Assembly (NCBI GenBank): GCA_018907035.1
Contig: JACCIC010000054.1
Span: 647,001-711,000 of the forward strand
Reading direction: 5' to 3'
From: Sycobia sp. Sy_11
Taxonomy: Eukaryota; Arthropoda; Insecta; Hymenoptera; Epichrysomallidae
Length of the DNA stretch: 64,000 nt
Below the pieces are notes generated by a model that was given only the letters and a program-made list of their open reading frames with translations, was not told the origin of the DNA and did no database searches. Position numbers and translations under genes: made by a program. Positions 53,001-63,369 of the stretch are shown one piece after another; position 1 is the stretch's first letter, and each line of letters opens with the position of its first letter.

Positions 53001-53823
53001 CATTAGAGTATTTATGAAATTAATCAAATTTATTTTAGAATGTGATATAATTTATTTTTATTCAAGAACACAGAAATTGTAATTTAGTATTATTAATCTT
53101 AATGTATGTAACGTAACTTTGGAACAATGGAACAGCATATAAAATAACTGATAAAAAATTTGAAATGATATACAATACTTGATAAGTACTGTAATAAATT
53201 ATGTTGACAAATTAGTTATAAATTAAGTGGGGACATTGCACAAATTGACCAGAGCATATCTATTGAAAACAAATTATTTGAAATGTCATTAAATTTTTTA
53301 TATGCTAAATATTAAAAATTAAATTTAATTTAAATTACGTAAAAAAAATTAATTAAATTAGATTAAATTAAATCATGTTATTTTACATCACGTATTTCTT
53401 TCGTAAATTTCTCAGGGAATATTCAACGTGACTCTAAATGATATTAGCATTTCGCCGTGGAATATTACCGGATTTCAATTCAACAGTATCTTGGAAACTT
53501 CTTTAAGCAACATCGTATCATCGAACGAAGAAGAAGCAGAAACCCTGCACAGTGGGCCACAAATTCTTATAGGACATTTTAACATTACGGGACTGCTTCG
53601 AGACACATACATAAATACGACTAATTGGGGAAAGGGCGTAATTTTTGTCAACGGTCATAACCTTGGTAGATATTGGCCTTTAATAGGTCCCCAGATGACG
53701 CTTTATGTTCCACAAGCTTACTTGAAGAATGGAAAAAACACGTTGATTATAATTGAGCTGGAATATGTTCCCCAACACAGAAAAATCAATTTTCAAACCA
53801 TTCCAATATTAGATTATGCGTAA
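47094..53823 (+). CDS. Beta-galactosidase, glycoside hydrolase family 35 (frame broken by one base in exon 6)
   Basis: Hydrolyses terminal beta-D-galactosyl residues; family members are lysosomal or secreted. Ten exons: 47094-47159, 47458-47627, 47704-47854, 48019-48082, 48178-48272, 48363-48594, 48693-48864, 51688-51806, 52227-52643, 53416-53823. All introns are GT-AG and phases agree, about 630 residues. The signal peptide is MMKIFAVIPILFYLNANA. GH35 landmarks in order: GSFHYFRTP, NAIST-YVEWSFH, LLRPGPYICAERDF, VENEYGS with acid/base Glu near residue 186, LVNSEFYPGW with nucleophile Glu near 266, MFHGGTNFA, SYDYDAPLTEAGD, and the C-terminal jelly-roll GVIFVNGHNLGRYWP. Exon 6 has one surplus A in GGAAACC (48539-48542): DFG is in one frame and the following TSANVTKIF in the next. 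This is either a sequencing indel or a true null mutation before the nucleophile. Polyadenylation signal at 53870. Confidence 0.93.
48865..51687 (+). other. Large intron 7 of the beta-galactosidase gene
   Basis: 2.8 kb, far longer than the other introns. It holds AT-rich DNA, a GC-richer decayed stretch at about 49930-50130 with coding-like pieces on the minus strand, and the hammerhead-like motif at 50851. These fit old transposon insertions expanding the intron. Confidence 0.7.
50851..50881 (-). ncRNA. Hammerhead-ribozyme-like motif, probably a retroelement remnant
   Basis: On the minus strand the motif reads GAGGATGAACC, loop GTA, GGTTCGAAACGTCGG. GATGA, a short AACC/GGTT stem and CGAAAC resemble the hammerhead core CUGAUGA - stem II - GAAAC. 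Such motifs are known in Penelope-like elements and other retroelements. The first core bases (CU) are altered, so activity is unlikely. It is flanked by AT-rich DNA with no ORF. Confidence 0.4.
52008..52175 (+). mobile_element. tRNA-derived SINE, copy 2 (in beta-galactosidase intron 8)
   Basis: Box A-like TGGCTCGGTCGGCA and box B-like TTTCGAGTCTC about 50 bases later are followed by CGACCGATTGACACACGTCG and CTGATTAGCGCC...GGAAGCATAAAC. The body is shared with copies at 40855 and 61748. It ends about 50 bp before the acceptor of exon 9. Confidence 0.7.
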
Positions 53824-53869
53824 TATATTAGTTTTTTTAAAATATATTTATAAATAACATGATATTGAA

Positions 53870-53875
53870 AATAAA
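53870..53875 (+). terminator. Polyadenylation signal AATAAA of beta-galactosidase
   Basis: AATAAA lies 47 bases after the TAA at 53821-53823. It is the first canonical hexamer downstream. Confidence 0.6.
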
Positions 53876-53879
53876 AATT

Positions 53880-55400
53880 GTTAAGTTTACCTTTCGTAAT
53901 TAAATTTATAGTTATCGCAATTTATAGATACCGCATATTTTACGAACGAATTTTCAACCAGGCATTGGTAGCTCATGTCATCAGTTCTGTACATTTAATA
54001 CCATTATTTATGTTTATTTAGATTGATTAATACGAATTTTGTATTATAATGTTATAAGAAAAATATAAAGAAGAATATTAATGTTATGTAATTTATAAAA
54101 TTGTTGAAATACAAAAATATGATGTCAAAACACGTGACTGTAATTTAATTAACATGAATCGTATTAATGACTTTTAAAGGTTGTTCAAAAAAAGAAAACT
54201 TAAGTTAAGAATAGTTGATTTTAAAAGTTGATATTAATTAATCTTTCTGAATTTTAGATAAATAACTTAATTTCTGATTCAAAATAAAGAATTGTATTTT
54301 GCGTCTCGTCCGATGAGTTTAATCTGTAATCTCGCAAAGTCATTACACACACTTTTATTACAATTATGACTATTGTAAAAGTAAAGAATTTGAATCCACG
54401 TCGTGCTGCATGGCACCCCGAGTCGTAGCGCAGATCTTAATTTCTATGTAAGACAAAGCACAATTCCAATAAGTTAAAATTTCTTTTACGTCATTTCTAA
54501 TACGAAGTATGATAAAGTGAAAGGACAACGATGGAGATAGTGATTCAAAGGAATATAAAAATGTATATAAAAAGGAAGAAACATAAAAAGGCGTTACATT
54601 AGCACAATTATAGTAAATATCTTAAGATAAATCGGGCATCTTTAGTTCCCTTTTTACAACACTTCTCAGCAATTTTGCCTAGATGCTCAGCAATAATCTT
54701 CAATTCATATACCAACAAGTACAAAGCTTATCCGTTTACGAAATTTATAGTAAGAAAGTTAATCATTGCTTGTTATCGTTAGACGACGCCTTTGGAACTT
54801 CGTTTGTTTTTTTAATCGGCTTGATCGTCGTCTAAGTCCACGCCTACTTGGCACACAGTCTGTTACTTCTATATGTTGGTAATTATTTCGTCACATATGA
54901 TAATCTCGTCCAGCCATTCAGATTAAAGGAACAAAGCCAGTTATTACGAAAAAAGCAGTAGCAATGAAGATATGTCAAGAAAAATAAGGTCCGCAAATCT
55001 GACAGCATAGAAGATACACAGAAATAACAACTGAACGGAGAAAAAATGGTATGTCGTGAGATACAGGACGGTATAATACTTCCTAATAAAAGAGCTCTCT
55101 CACTCCAACCACATGCAAGATTTACGAAATCTTCCAACATCTGCATATAACCAAACGTAAATTGATTAGTCACAGTTGCTACTATAGTAACATGCAACAG
55201 GCGTGTATTTTCTAATTTAGATATGACAAAATTATCATTGATCATAATCTCCATTGTGAGTCAATAAATCCTATAATTTTAAAATTTAAAGTCCAGTGAA
55301 CTGTGGGCATAATAAGATATGTTACATTTATCTTTTTTCTTATTGTTTAAAGTCCAATGTTACATTAATTTATCGAACGTGCAGTTATTTAAAAAATTTA
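53880..55400. other. Intergenic; one unrecognised minus-strand frame
   Basis: A minus-strand frame at 54883-55254 (123 residues from an ATG at 55254) contains hydrophobic stretches but matches no family I can name. Its composition is only slightly richer in G+C than the flanks. It could be chance or a dead chemoreceptor-like exon; the latter is a guess. Confidence 0.35.
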
Positions 55401-55420
55401 CATTAATAATTTGTTGAAAT

Positions 55421-55807
55421 TTGTTCTTATGGTTGTGCTATCGGTGTAACAAAAATATTGTTTTCGAAAAATTTTATTGCGATACATACGATAACGCATA
55501 TCATCCCAATTGCTCGTTAAAACTTCTTACTTGTAAAGCCACTTCAAATTGCTGTATCCGTTCGATAAATAAGACTGAACGTAAACAACTTGTTAATTTG
55601 CTCAGGTATAATGATTCTCCATTCGTAAACAATAGCAGTGAGTCGCGGCCAGCTGTTGTCGACAAAATTAAGAGACGTAAATACATAAATGAACTCTTCT
55701 GCCGATATTGTCAGGATTGCTTATTTGAAGCGCTTTTCAAATTGTTCAAATCAAAACGTTGCTTCCAATCGCGATTCTCCAACAGGAACGTATTAATTCA
55801 TTCATGA
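55421..55807 (+). pseudogene. Zinc-finger-like ORF, probably transposon-derived
   Basis: Open for 128 codons but without an ATG near its start (begins TTG). Early residues read CYRCNKNIVFEKFYCDTYDN followed by AYHPNC, a Cys/His spacing (C-x2-C ... C ... H-x2-C) like the PHD-type fingers at the start of many insect transposon proteins. A basic middle (KIKRRKY) and C-x2-C further on follow. No flanking exons or promoter were seen. Most likely a fragment of a mobile-element protein. Confidence 0.4.
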
Positions 55808-55809
55808 AA

Positions 55810-56366
55810 AAAAATAAAAATTTATATTACGAAAGTGACCGATAAAAATTTCGCTATTCTTCTATAGTAATGACATTAGAGTTAATGCCATTGCATCTGA
55901 TATAAAAAATTCTGTATGTCATATCGATTACTAATATCTTCAAATTTATACAATTTGAATCTCTTGACAGTAATATCATCGATATACATTAATTTATTTT
56001 AAAGTGCTTAAATAATACTGAAATTAATCAAGTTAAAAGAAACTCTTTTCTCATTATTTTTTAAATCTCAGTGTTTGCATGAGTTTGCTTTAAAAGAGAT
56101 GTGTGCGTTTTAAACTATTAAGTTTTCTGAAGTTTAGTCTAACAAATCTTGTACTAAGGAAATAAATTTTTATGAAATACTATCATCGACATTTAATAAT
56201 TTACTTCTCAAAACTAATGAAAAAATAAAGCAATATAATTATAAATATGCTTCGGCATCAAAGGTAGCCTCCTTGTGAGTAAAAATTATACTTCCTTTAA
56301 AAATGAATATTAACACATAATTATTGTTATAAATTATCATAACTGGTATCCACTTTTCATAGCATA
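55810..56366. other. AT-rich spacer, nothing recognised
   Basis: No open frame, repeat or RNA signal of note between the zinc-finger-like ORF and the mariner element. Confidence 0.5.
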
Positions 56367-57554
56367 CAAGGTGTGTTCAAATAATAAGGTGACTTTTTGG
56401 TTTCCTCAAAAAATATTTATTTATTAATCAATACTTATCTTGCCCCCTTCAAAGTAACCCACCTCAGATATAATACACTTGTGCCAACGCTTTTCAATCT
56501 TTGAAGCACTTCTGATAATCATTTTTTGTTATAACCTTGAGTTCTTTTAACGATGCAGTTTTTATTTCCTCAATCTTGAAAATCGATGTCCTTTCATGAG
56601 ACTTTTCAGTTTTGGGAAAAGAAAAAAATCACTGGGTACCAAATCTGGTGAATATGGAGGCTGAGGCATAACTGTGGTGTTGGCTTTGGTCAAAAAATCT
56701 CTGACAAGCAACGGTGAATAAGCAGGTGCATTATCGTGATGCAAAAGCCATGAATTGTTTTTCCAAAGTTCCGCACGTTTTTTGCATAAGCATGTACAAC
56801 CTTGTCGTAATTCTTAATGCACTTAATTCTTGATGCACTACGCCACGATAATCAAATAAGACAATAATCAAAACCTTGACATTTGATCGAACTGAGTATG
56901 CTTTCTTCAGGTCATGGTTTTTCTGGGCTCTTCCATTGGAACGATTGGGGTTTAGTTTCGACGTCATAACCATATATACACGATTCATGACCAGTTATAA
57001 CCCTTTTGAGAACAGCAGCACCATTATTGAGTTCAATCAGCATCTTTACTACAATCAAGCAACAGTTCTTTTGATCAAAATGAAGCAGTTTTGGAACGAA
57101 TTTTGCTAACACACATCTCATGCACGAAACATCTAGAAAAACAGCATGGTGTAAGCCAAGCGATATGCCAACATCTTCAGTAACTTCTCTGATAATGATT
57201 CGACGATTTTTTAACATAAGATCTTTCACTGCTTGAACGTTTTCATCTGTTGTTGACATGCTAGAACGTCCAGGGCGAGATTCGTCTTCGACATGCTCTC
57301 GTCCTTCTTGGAATAGCTTGGACCACTTATATACATTGTTTTTACTCAAAGTAAACTCACCGTATGCAATTGTCAACAATTCACAAGTTCTATAGCACTA
57401 AATTCTATTTAAGACACAAAATTTAAGACAAACTCTTTGCTCTATTTTTTTGGTGAAAGAAAATAGCCGAGAAACACATAACTTTGTATGCTTATCACAA
57501 AGAAACAAATAATGCTATAGATCTAAAGCCGTGAATATATGCTCGACACACCTG
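56367..57554 (-). mobile_element. Mariner element with both ends and TA target duplication (copy C)
   Basis: The left end CAAGGTGTGTTCAAATAA and the reverse complement of the right end, CAGGTGTGTCGAGCATAT, are related terminal repeats. Each is flanked by TA (56365-56366 and 57555-57556), the mariner target duplication. At 1188 bp it is slightly short of the usual 1.3 kb. The transposase inside is on the minus strand. Confidence 0.75.
56562..57379 (-). pseudogene. Mariner transposase, frameshifted (copy C)
   Basis: The N-terminal part (57379 down to 56912) includes SRPGRSSMSTTDENVQAVK, a second helix-turn-helix region, and HESCIYGYDVETKPQS with the first catalytic Asp. The C-terminal part (56744-56562) reads HHDNAPAYSPLLVRDF and SPDLVPSDFFLFPKLK; the second and third Asp are separated by 34 residues, as in mariner D,D34D enzymes. 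At least two frameshifts and internal losses inactivate it. Confidence 0.88.
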
Positions 57555-57556
57555 TA

Positions 57557-59680
57557 CTAAAACAAAATAAGAAAAAATTGATATTTGCAAAGTTATCTTA
57601 TTATATGAACACATATCGTATATCTTGCTAAATTTTTAAATTACAAAGATACTTAAATAAGAAAACAACTTAAACAAAAAAAACTTAATTATAAATTATG
57701 AGTTTCCCTTGTTAAGGTAAATACAGTAAAGGAAAATTGTATCGAATTTGATCATTTTGTCCATAATTATATCATTGATGTTTTATCTATTTTTTAAATT
57801 TAGCACACATAAAGTCATATAGTCCTTTGCTATTTAACATAAAAAATTAGAATTGACTGTGAAACGATCCAGGTATACAGAATCTCTCTAGCAAACGACA
57901 ATTACTACAAAGTTGTATTGTTACTTTATATCTGCCTATAAAACCACTTCATATTAGCTGTTTTTGTATATTAAACAATTCGAATTTTCTTTTCTACATG
58001 TAACGGTCATACCTATAGTAGCGTATCTAACTATTGTATTTGTATTATATCTATTATTGTGCGTTTATTTCTAATTTATTTTATTTGTCTATTGCAACAA
58101 TTGTGAGTCTATTTAGATCATAAAATAGAATAAAGATTGTTTATGATTCTACAATTTGTAACTTCAGTGGACCACTTTATTGACTTGAACTATTCACGTT
58201 GAATATAGTATTAAAAAAATTATCAAACACTTTATTGCCTTAAGTACTGTCATCTCGGTTATATTCTTCTTTCTAAAAACAGCTTTACTTATTGAATGTC
58301 TAATCCTTTCTCTTTATATTCCTATTTTGATAAAATCCAATATCGAAAATAAAAAACTTTTCAAACTACCTAGGATCACTTCACCTTTGGTAAAATATAC
58401 CGTTTTGAGCGTATCAAATTTTATAGTCATGAACTTGTTTGGCGGGTAATATACGGATGAGATTCATTTACTGGACTTCTTGATCTTAAATTAAGATATA
58501 CCTCAGGAATTAGTTGTATTTTTCCGTTTACCACCATGAGTCAATCCGGTATCTTAAATCGATAAAAAACGAGCACACGTTCATAGAAAAACTTCGCGCT
58601 GAAGAATTTTAATCTATTCGAATTATTAACGGTTAGACCCGTAAAAGGTTAGCTGATAAGGCGAATCTCATACTACTCCCCAAGTCATCAAAGCATGAAA
58701 AGAAATATGATAGCAGACAACAAGGGCTAATTGGGAATTTGCCCACGTTTTTTCTGGGCCTTAAACTGACCTAGAAATCTGATACTCCTTCTTAGAGGTT
58801 GAATTAGCAGATTGATTGTTAAGCAGAGAAACCATGATTAAAAATCCAACAAATTGAAACATTAAGCTCGACATAAAATGTTAAAGACTATTTCAAGTTT
58901 ATCTTTATAGGAACGTCCAAAGCAACGCAAAATTAGACCTTCTAAAATAATCACTGGTCATGCTAAGATATTGCATATATGTATAGGACTAAGTGATAAC
59001 TGTTTTACAGATTTTATTACGTGAATGATGAAATAATAAACATGCGAATCCATTTAGGTTCAAGAGCTATGAATAGGGCCGGATTCATTATTTTAAGAGC
59101 TTGCTTTACAATACCTCTTCCTTTTTGAATGATTGGCAAAGATGATTCATGCATTCTAGATGTCTGTTATAATGACCTAATTTCATAATAAATTTGTAAA
59201 ACATATGAAAATGTATAAATGTAAATTAATAGAAACAAATTTTTATTTAAGTATACTTCTCGATTTTTTCAAATTATATTAAAAATATTAATAAATAAGT
59301 TTTATCGATAAATTCGATAAATTGTAATGGTTGCTGAAGTATTAAAGTAAAATGACATATTCTAGCAGATCTAGTTTATTATATTTAAATATCTACAATC
59401 TGAATCTTATATTTTTAACTTTAATTTAATTGACAAATACTTTAAATACCGTTTGATTACTTCCAATTTATTTATTCATCAATAATCAGCATTATATAAA
59501 TTTTAACAGTTTAAAAACTAATATTATATCACACGCGATGGCCTATACTTTTCAAAAATAATTATTATATTTTTATTCAAATATTTTATTTGCTAAAAAA
59601 TAAACTGTAAACAACATAGAGTAATGAGAACAACTACTTTAATGAAAAAAGATGAAACTTAATTCGAAAAGGTTGGTAAA
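57557..59680. other. Intergenic, no gene recognised
   Basis: AT-rich. A GC-richer stretch at about 58500-58950 gives only short broken frames on both strands and may be a decayed transposon, but no motif was recognised. Confidence 0.4.
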
Positions 59681-59699
59681 TCTAAACGAACATCTCAAG

Positions 59700-60160
59700 T
59701 TACATTAAAAGAGTTGAAAATCGGACTAACCATTAATGAAACGCCCAAGACGTTCTATTAGTACGAATAGGAAGAGTATAGGACCAAGCAGCTACATTAA
59801 TTACTGGCCAGATTTTTCATTAGCATCTTCATTAATGCTTATCTCGATATGGTAAGTTCTAATGTGGTTTTATTGCCTTTAGTTCTTTTCTCATATTTGT
59901 GAACATTGTCGAGGGCTTTTTCGCATTTATCTTTGCAACTTAGTTCTCCGTCTCTGTAGAGGACTGTTTCCCTTTGCAATACATGAATACCACACCTGAA
60001 ATCCTATATTTTCATATTTTATAATGTTTTCTAAACATTCTATGGCTATCGGTCATCTGTATATTGGCGCAGGTACAATTGGTTACATAGTTCGAAAAAT
60101 TGTATACACTCGATTGCTATTGGATTTTCTTTAATGCCTTTGATCACTTCATGTTATCGA
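59700..60160 (-). pseudogene. Unidentified decayed coding sequence
   Basis: The minus strand gives successive protein-like pieces in shifting frames. HEVIKGIKENPIAIECIQFF runs from 60153 to a stop at 60046. PIAIECLENIIKYENIG then follows in another frame. QRETVLYRDGELSCKDKCEK runs to a stop at 59839. A hydrophobic piece (LGPILFLFVLIERLG) follows near 59740-59785. It reads as one continuous intronless coding sequence with frameshifts, as in a processed pseudogene or transposon remnant. The family is not recognised. Confidence 0.4.
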
Positions 60161-60998
60161 TGCCATTTTTATAGAAGGCAAATAATTTTATTTAAAAATT
60201 AAATTCCTCAAGTAATGGATATAGTCGAAAAAGAGTTGTTGAATTCTTGATTTTTACAATCAACTGTAAATGAAAAATTCTATAAATTTTTTTTAACACT
60301 TTTGGAAATTTTTTTAGAAAAAATAATAAATCTTATTTTTGGTAATCATGATAATCATTGAAAATCTGAATCACGTTTTTCCCAGGGACATCACATTTTT
60401 CAGTTTTTGACAATCCACAAGTGATACAATATTGTATAAAGAAATTGCTTAAAATAAAACAAAACGTTATCAAATTATACAATTCTGTTCATCGAACTTA
60501 ATAATTATATAATATTTTTCTAACATATAAGATCTTCATAAAAACTTTTAGAAACAGCTGTTTAATCTTGACATTACAAGTAGTAGGATCCCTTAATCTT
60601 ATAGAAAAATAAGAAATTTATATCGATGTAGTATAACATATGTTTAGACAGTGTTACGTTTTGAATTTATATTCACATGGATTCTAAAGGCCTCCATGCC
60701 TTTCAACGTTCAATTAAGCGAGATATACAAATTTTAGAGAAAATTAATATTTCAAATCTCGATCACGCTCCGCAATATTTTAAAACGTAATCTGCGGCAT
60801 ATAAATGTCTGTTAAAATAAAGCAAAAATCCAACGCTTAAATTTATTTAAATTATTTATCAATAAAATTGAAATTAAAGCACACATCAATAAATCATAAT
60901 TTTTGATAAGCTTCAAAATTGTACATGTGCTTTATAATAAAGTGCATATTCACCCGAGGAAAAAAGCCGTACCGTTACACTCGATGTTTTAATCGGAT

Positions 60999-60999
60999 A

Positions 61000-61087
<88 letters not shown>

Positions 61088-61116
61088 GTGTGTACACGTA
61101 TATATATCTGTGTATA
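60999..61116. repeat. Long (TA)n microsatellite with TG/CA interruptions
   Basis: About 90 bases of TA units with two CATA interruptions pass into mixed TGTG/TATA. It is the longest such tract in the window. Apparent YIYIY open frames over it are repeat artefacts. Confidence 0.95.
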
Positions 61117-61744
61117 TGTATGTATTCCGTTCACTTGCACTGCATCTTTCTTGTTTTCGTATTCTGAGCATGAGCAGTATACTAATCTACTGTATTATAG
61201 CAGATAATGAAAGCGCACTTGTTGCCGCCTTTAGAAGCTAACTGGGGCATTATACGCCAGAAATTACTTGATATTAGATAATATCTCTGTGTAGTCAATC
61301 ATCGCTGTCCGGCATCTGTATATCAACTATTAATATTGCAAGTTATACTTCTGCTTATTCTGGATAATATACCTTGTACTTTAGTCACCTATATATATAT
61401 TTATTTGAAAGTTTTCTTAAATGATAATTATCGCAAAATTTACTATCTTTGTCAGCCGACATCTCACGCATCAGTTTGAAGAAGTCTTGCAGCAAGTAAG
61501 CATAATTAAACATCTTTGAGATAAGGACATCATGCCACTTTTTTATCTAATTTACTTGTAAGTTTTGCACTTATCTTAAATCCGCGATTATACCGATACA
61601 TCCGACAAATTAGGGGGCAGGGGGTGCTATTCAGTAAAAAATTATCTTTAGAATTATCAATGTACTTTAGCAGTAACAATTTCAATGTTCGCATTGTTGA
61701 TTTCTTTTAATTGTTTTTTCTTAAAGTCATTTAAGGCGCTGCTT
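61117..61744. other. Intergenic, nothing recognised
   Basis: AT-rich DNA with a short G-rich patch (GGGGGCAGGGGGTG at 61613-61626). No gene or repeat family was identified. Confidence 0.4.
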
Positions 61745-61747
61745 TAA

Positions 61748-61815
61748 TTACGCTTCCAACACGGCGCTAATCAGCGCCAGAAGTCTGCACGACATGTTTA
61801 TAAACAGAGTGTGTG
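61748..61815 (-). mobile_element. tRNA-derived SINE, 3' fragment (copy 3)
   Basis: The reverse complement reads ATGTCGTGCAGACTTCTGG then CGCTGATTAGCGCCGTGTTG and GGAAGCG, aligning to the body of the copy at 52008-52175. The tRNA-like head is missing. Confidence 0.65.
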
Positions 61816-61819
61816 TGAA

Positions 61820-63100
61820 TTCATACAAACTTGTACTCACATCGAGCTATAGTAATTATGTTTCTGATGATTCTTTAATTATTTAAGATCAAACTTAAAA
61901 ACATTTTCAGTTTACTTAATTATTATTTTGAGTTCATAACGACATTCTCATTATAATAGACTTGATCGATTGCATTGTTAATGGTAATCTAATTAAATGT
62001 TATCACTCTTCGAGTCGAGTAAAAAGTAATTTGTTATTTATCACCACTGAAAATGCATTTTGATTGATAAAATCTATGTATTCAAAAATGATAAATAAAT
62101 CTTAAATATTAATATTTTTACTGCAGGCAATAAGTACCTGAGTCTGTGATATAAATCATATATAAAATTTTACGCTTTTCAACTGTTAAATCATTCTGGA
62201 ATAACACTTATCAGTCGAATGACTATGTTTACATATATTCGCAGTTTTTACGTACAGAATCCTGAAATAACACCGTAATCACATGCCAAAATATAAAGTT
62301 AAAATAATCAGTAATAAATTTTTCTTCTTTATCATTTAAATCTACATACTGTAATATTTGGATAATCGAACATGTGATCAGATTTTAAGATAAATATTCA
62401 AACATTATTCAAATAATTATGTAAAAAAGCTTGAATACACTCATGATATAAATTTTAATTACTTAATACTTACACATACACATATGTATACATTTAATTA
62501 GTATTGGAAAAAATTCTCTCTTTTAAAAGAATTAAGATTAAAAAAAAGAATAAACAATTGAATTAAAAATAAAAATATAAAAATGTAAATCCTTTAAACT
62601 AAAATGTTATCAAAAAGAATAAAAATAAAAAGCAAACTTAGCACTTATTTAATTCTTTCTCGAAGTTTCGAGTATCACATAAACCACCACAACCAACTTA
62701 TTATTTATTTTAATTTCTCTGCGGAGTCTTCTACGCAATGAATTATTGTAGGTACACGAGGCAATTGCACATCAGCTTAATCTAGCTATTCCCAGATTCA
62801 TGAGCCAAAATTTCTTTAAGTCTCGAGTTTAAATTTCAAAGGACTGACATCCTAGAACAATCTATATACCAACCCACCCAACAGATTAGAGCCAGGATGT
62901 TTATTTGGTGTCCTATTGCGATTAACATTCGCGTGCAAAATGACAACTATTTGGCTTTCCTCGGAAGAACATCGTGAAAAGTTGAACAATGGCAGGAACG
63001 TGCAACATATTCGTAGCTCTTCAAATTCTTTTTACCTCTACTAAGTAAGCACGTAGAATTGTTTAAGTACTCCGCAAACGCATGGCATACTTGCCTGTCA
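61820..63100. other. Intergenic, no gene recognised
   Basis: AT-rich to 62640, then a moderately GC-richer stretch. A minus-strand frame at 62947-63144 is open for 65 codons with no recognised family. Confidence 0.4.
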
Positions 63101-63101
63101 T

Positions 63102-63150
63102 AATAGCAACAACCGATGTGATTCGGTTGTAATAATAGCAACAACCGATG
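63102..63150. repeat. Short tandem duplication AATAGCAACAACCGATG
   Basis: The 17-mer occurs twice, separated by about 13 bases that hold CGGTTGT, partly complementary to it. A small hairpin is possible. Confidence 0.6.
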
Positions 63151-63207
63151 ACACGCATGTTTATGATGACCATAACCTAGGAATTGATAGTATTGAACAA
63201 TTATCTT

Positions 63208-63363
63208 CTAGTAGTGTAAATAAAAATTCACCAAGCCTATTCCCGGCACCGTAATCTTCAGCAGCTCTGCACGCTTTTCCGCCATGTAACTGTTGGTCAC
63301 TTTAACCACTAACGTGCCTTGATACTCCGTCTTTACTCCGTATAGTTTACTTTTAAGTGTTCT
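63208..63363 (-). other. Candidate terminal coding exon, unidentified
   Basis: The minus strand is open for 51 codons to a TAG at 63208-63210, in GC-richer DNA. It reads YQGTLVVKVTNSYMAEKRAE then LLKITVPGIGLVNFYLHY. The amino-acid pattern is protein-like. The upstream border has an in-frame TAG at 63364-63366 and no strong acceptor, so exon limits are unclear. The family is not recognised. Confidence 0.35.
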
Positions 63364-63369
63364 CTATCG

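Noticed and set aside
54178..54210. AGGTTGTTCAAAAAAAG considered as a mariner terminal repeat
   Set aside because: No partner repeat or transposase remnant nearby.
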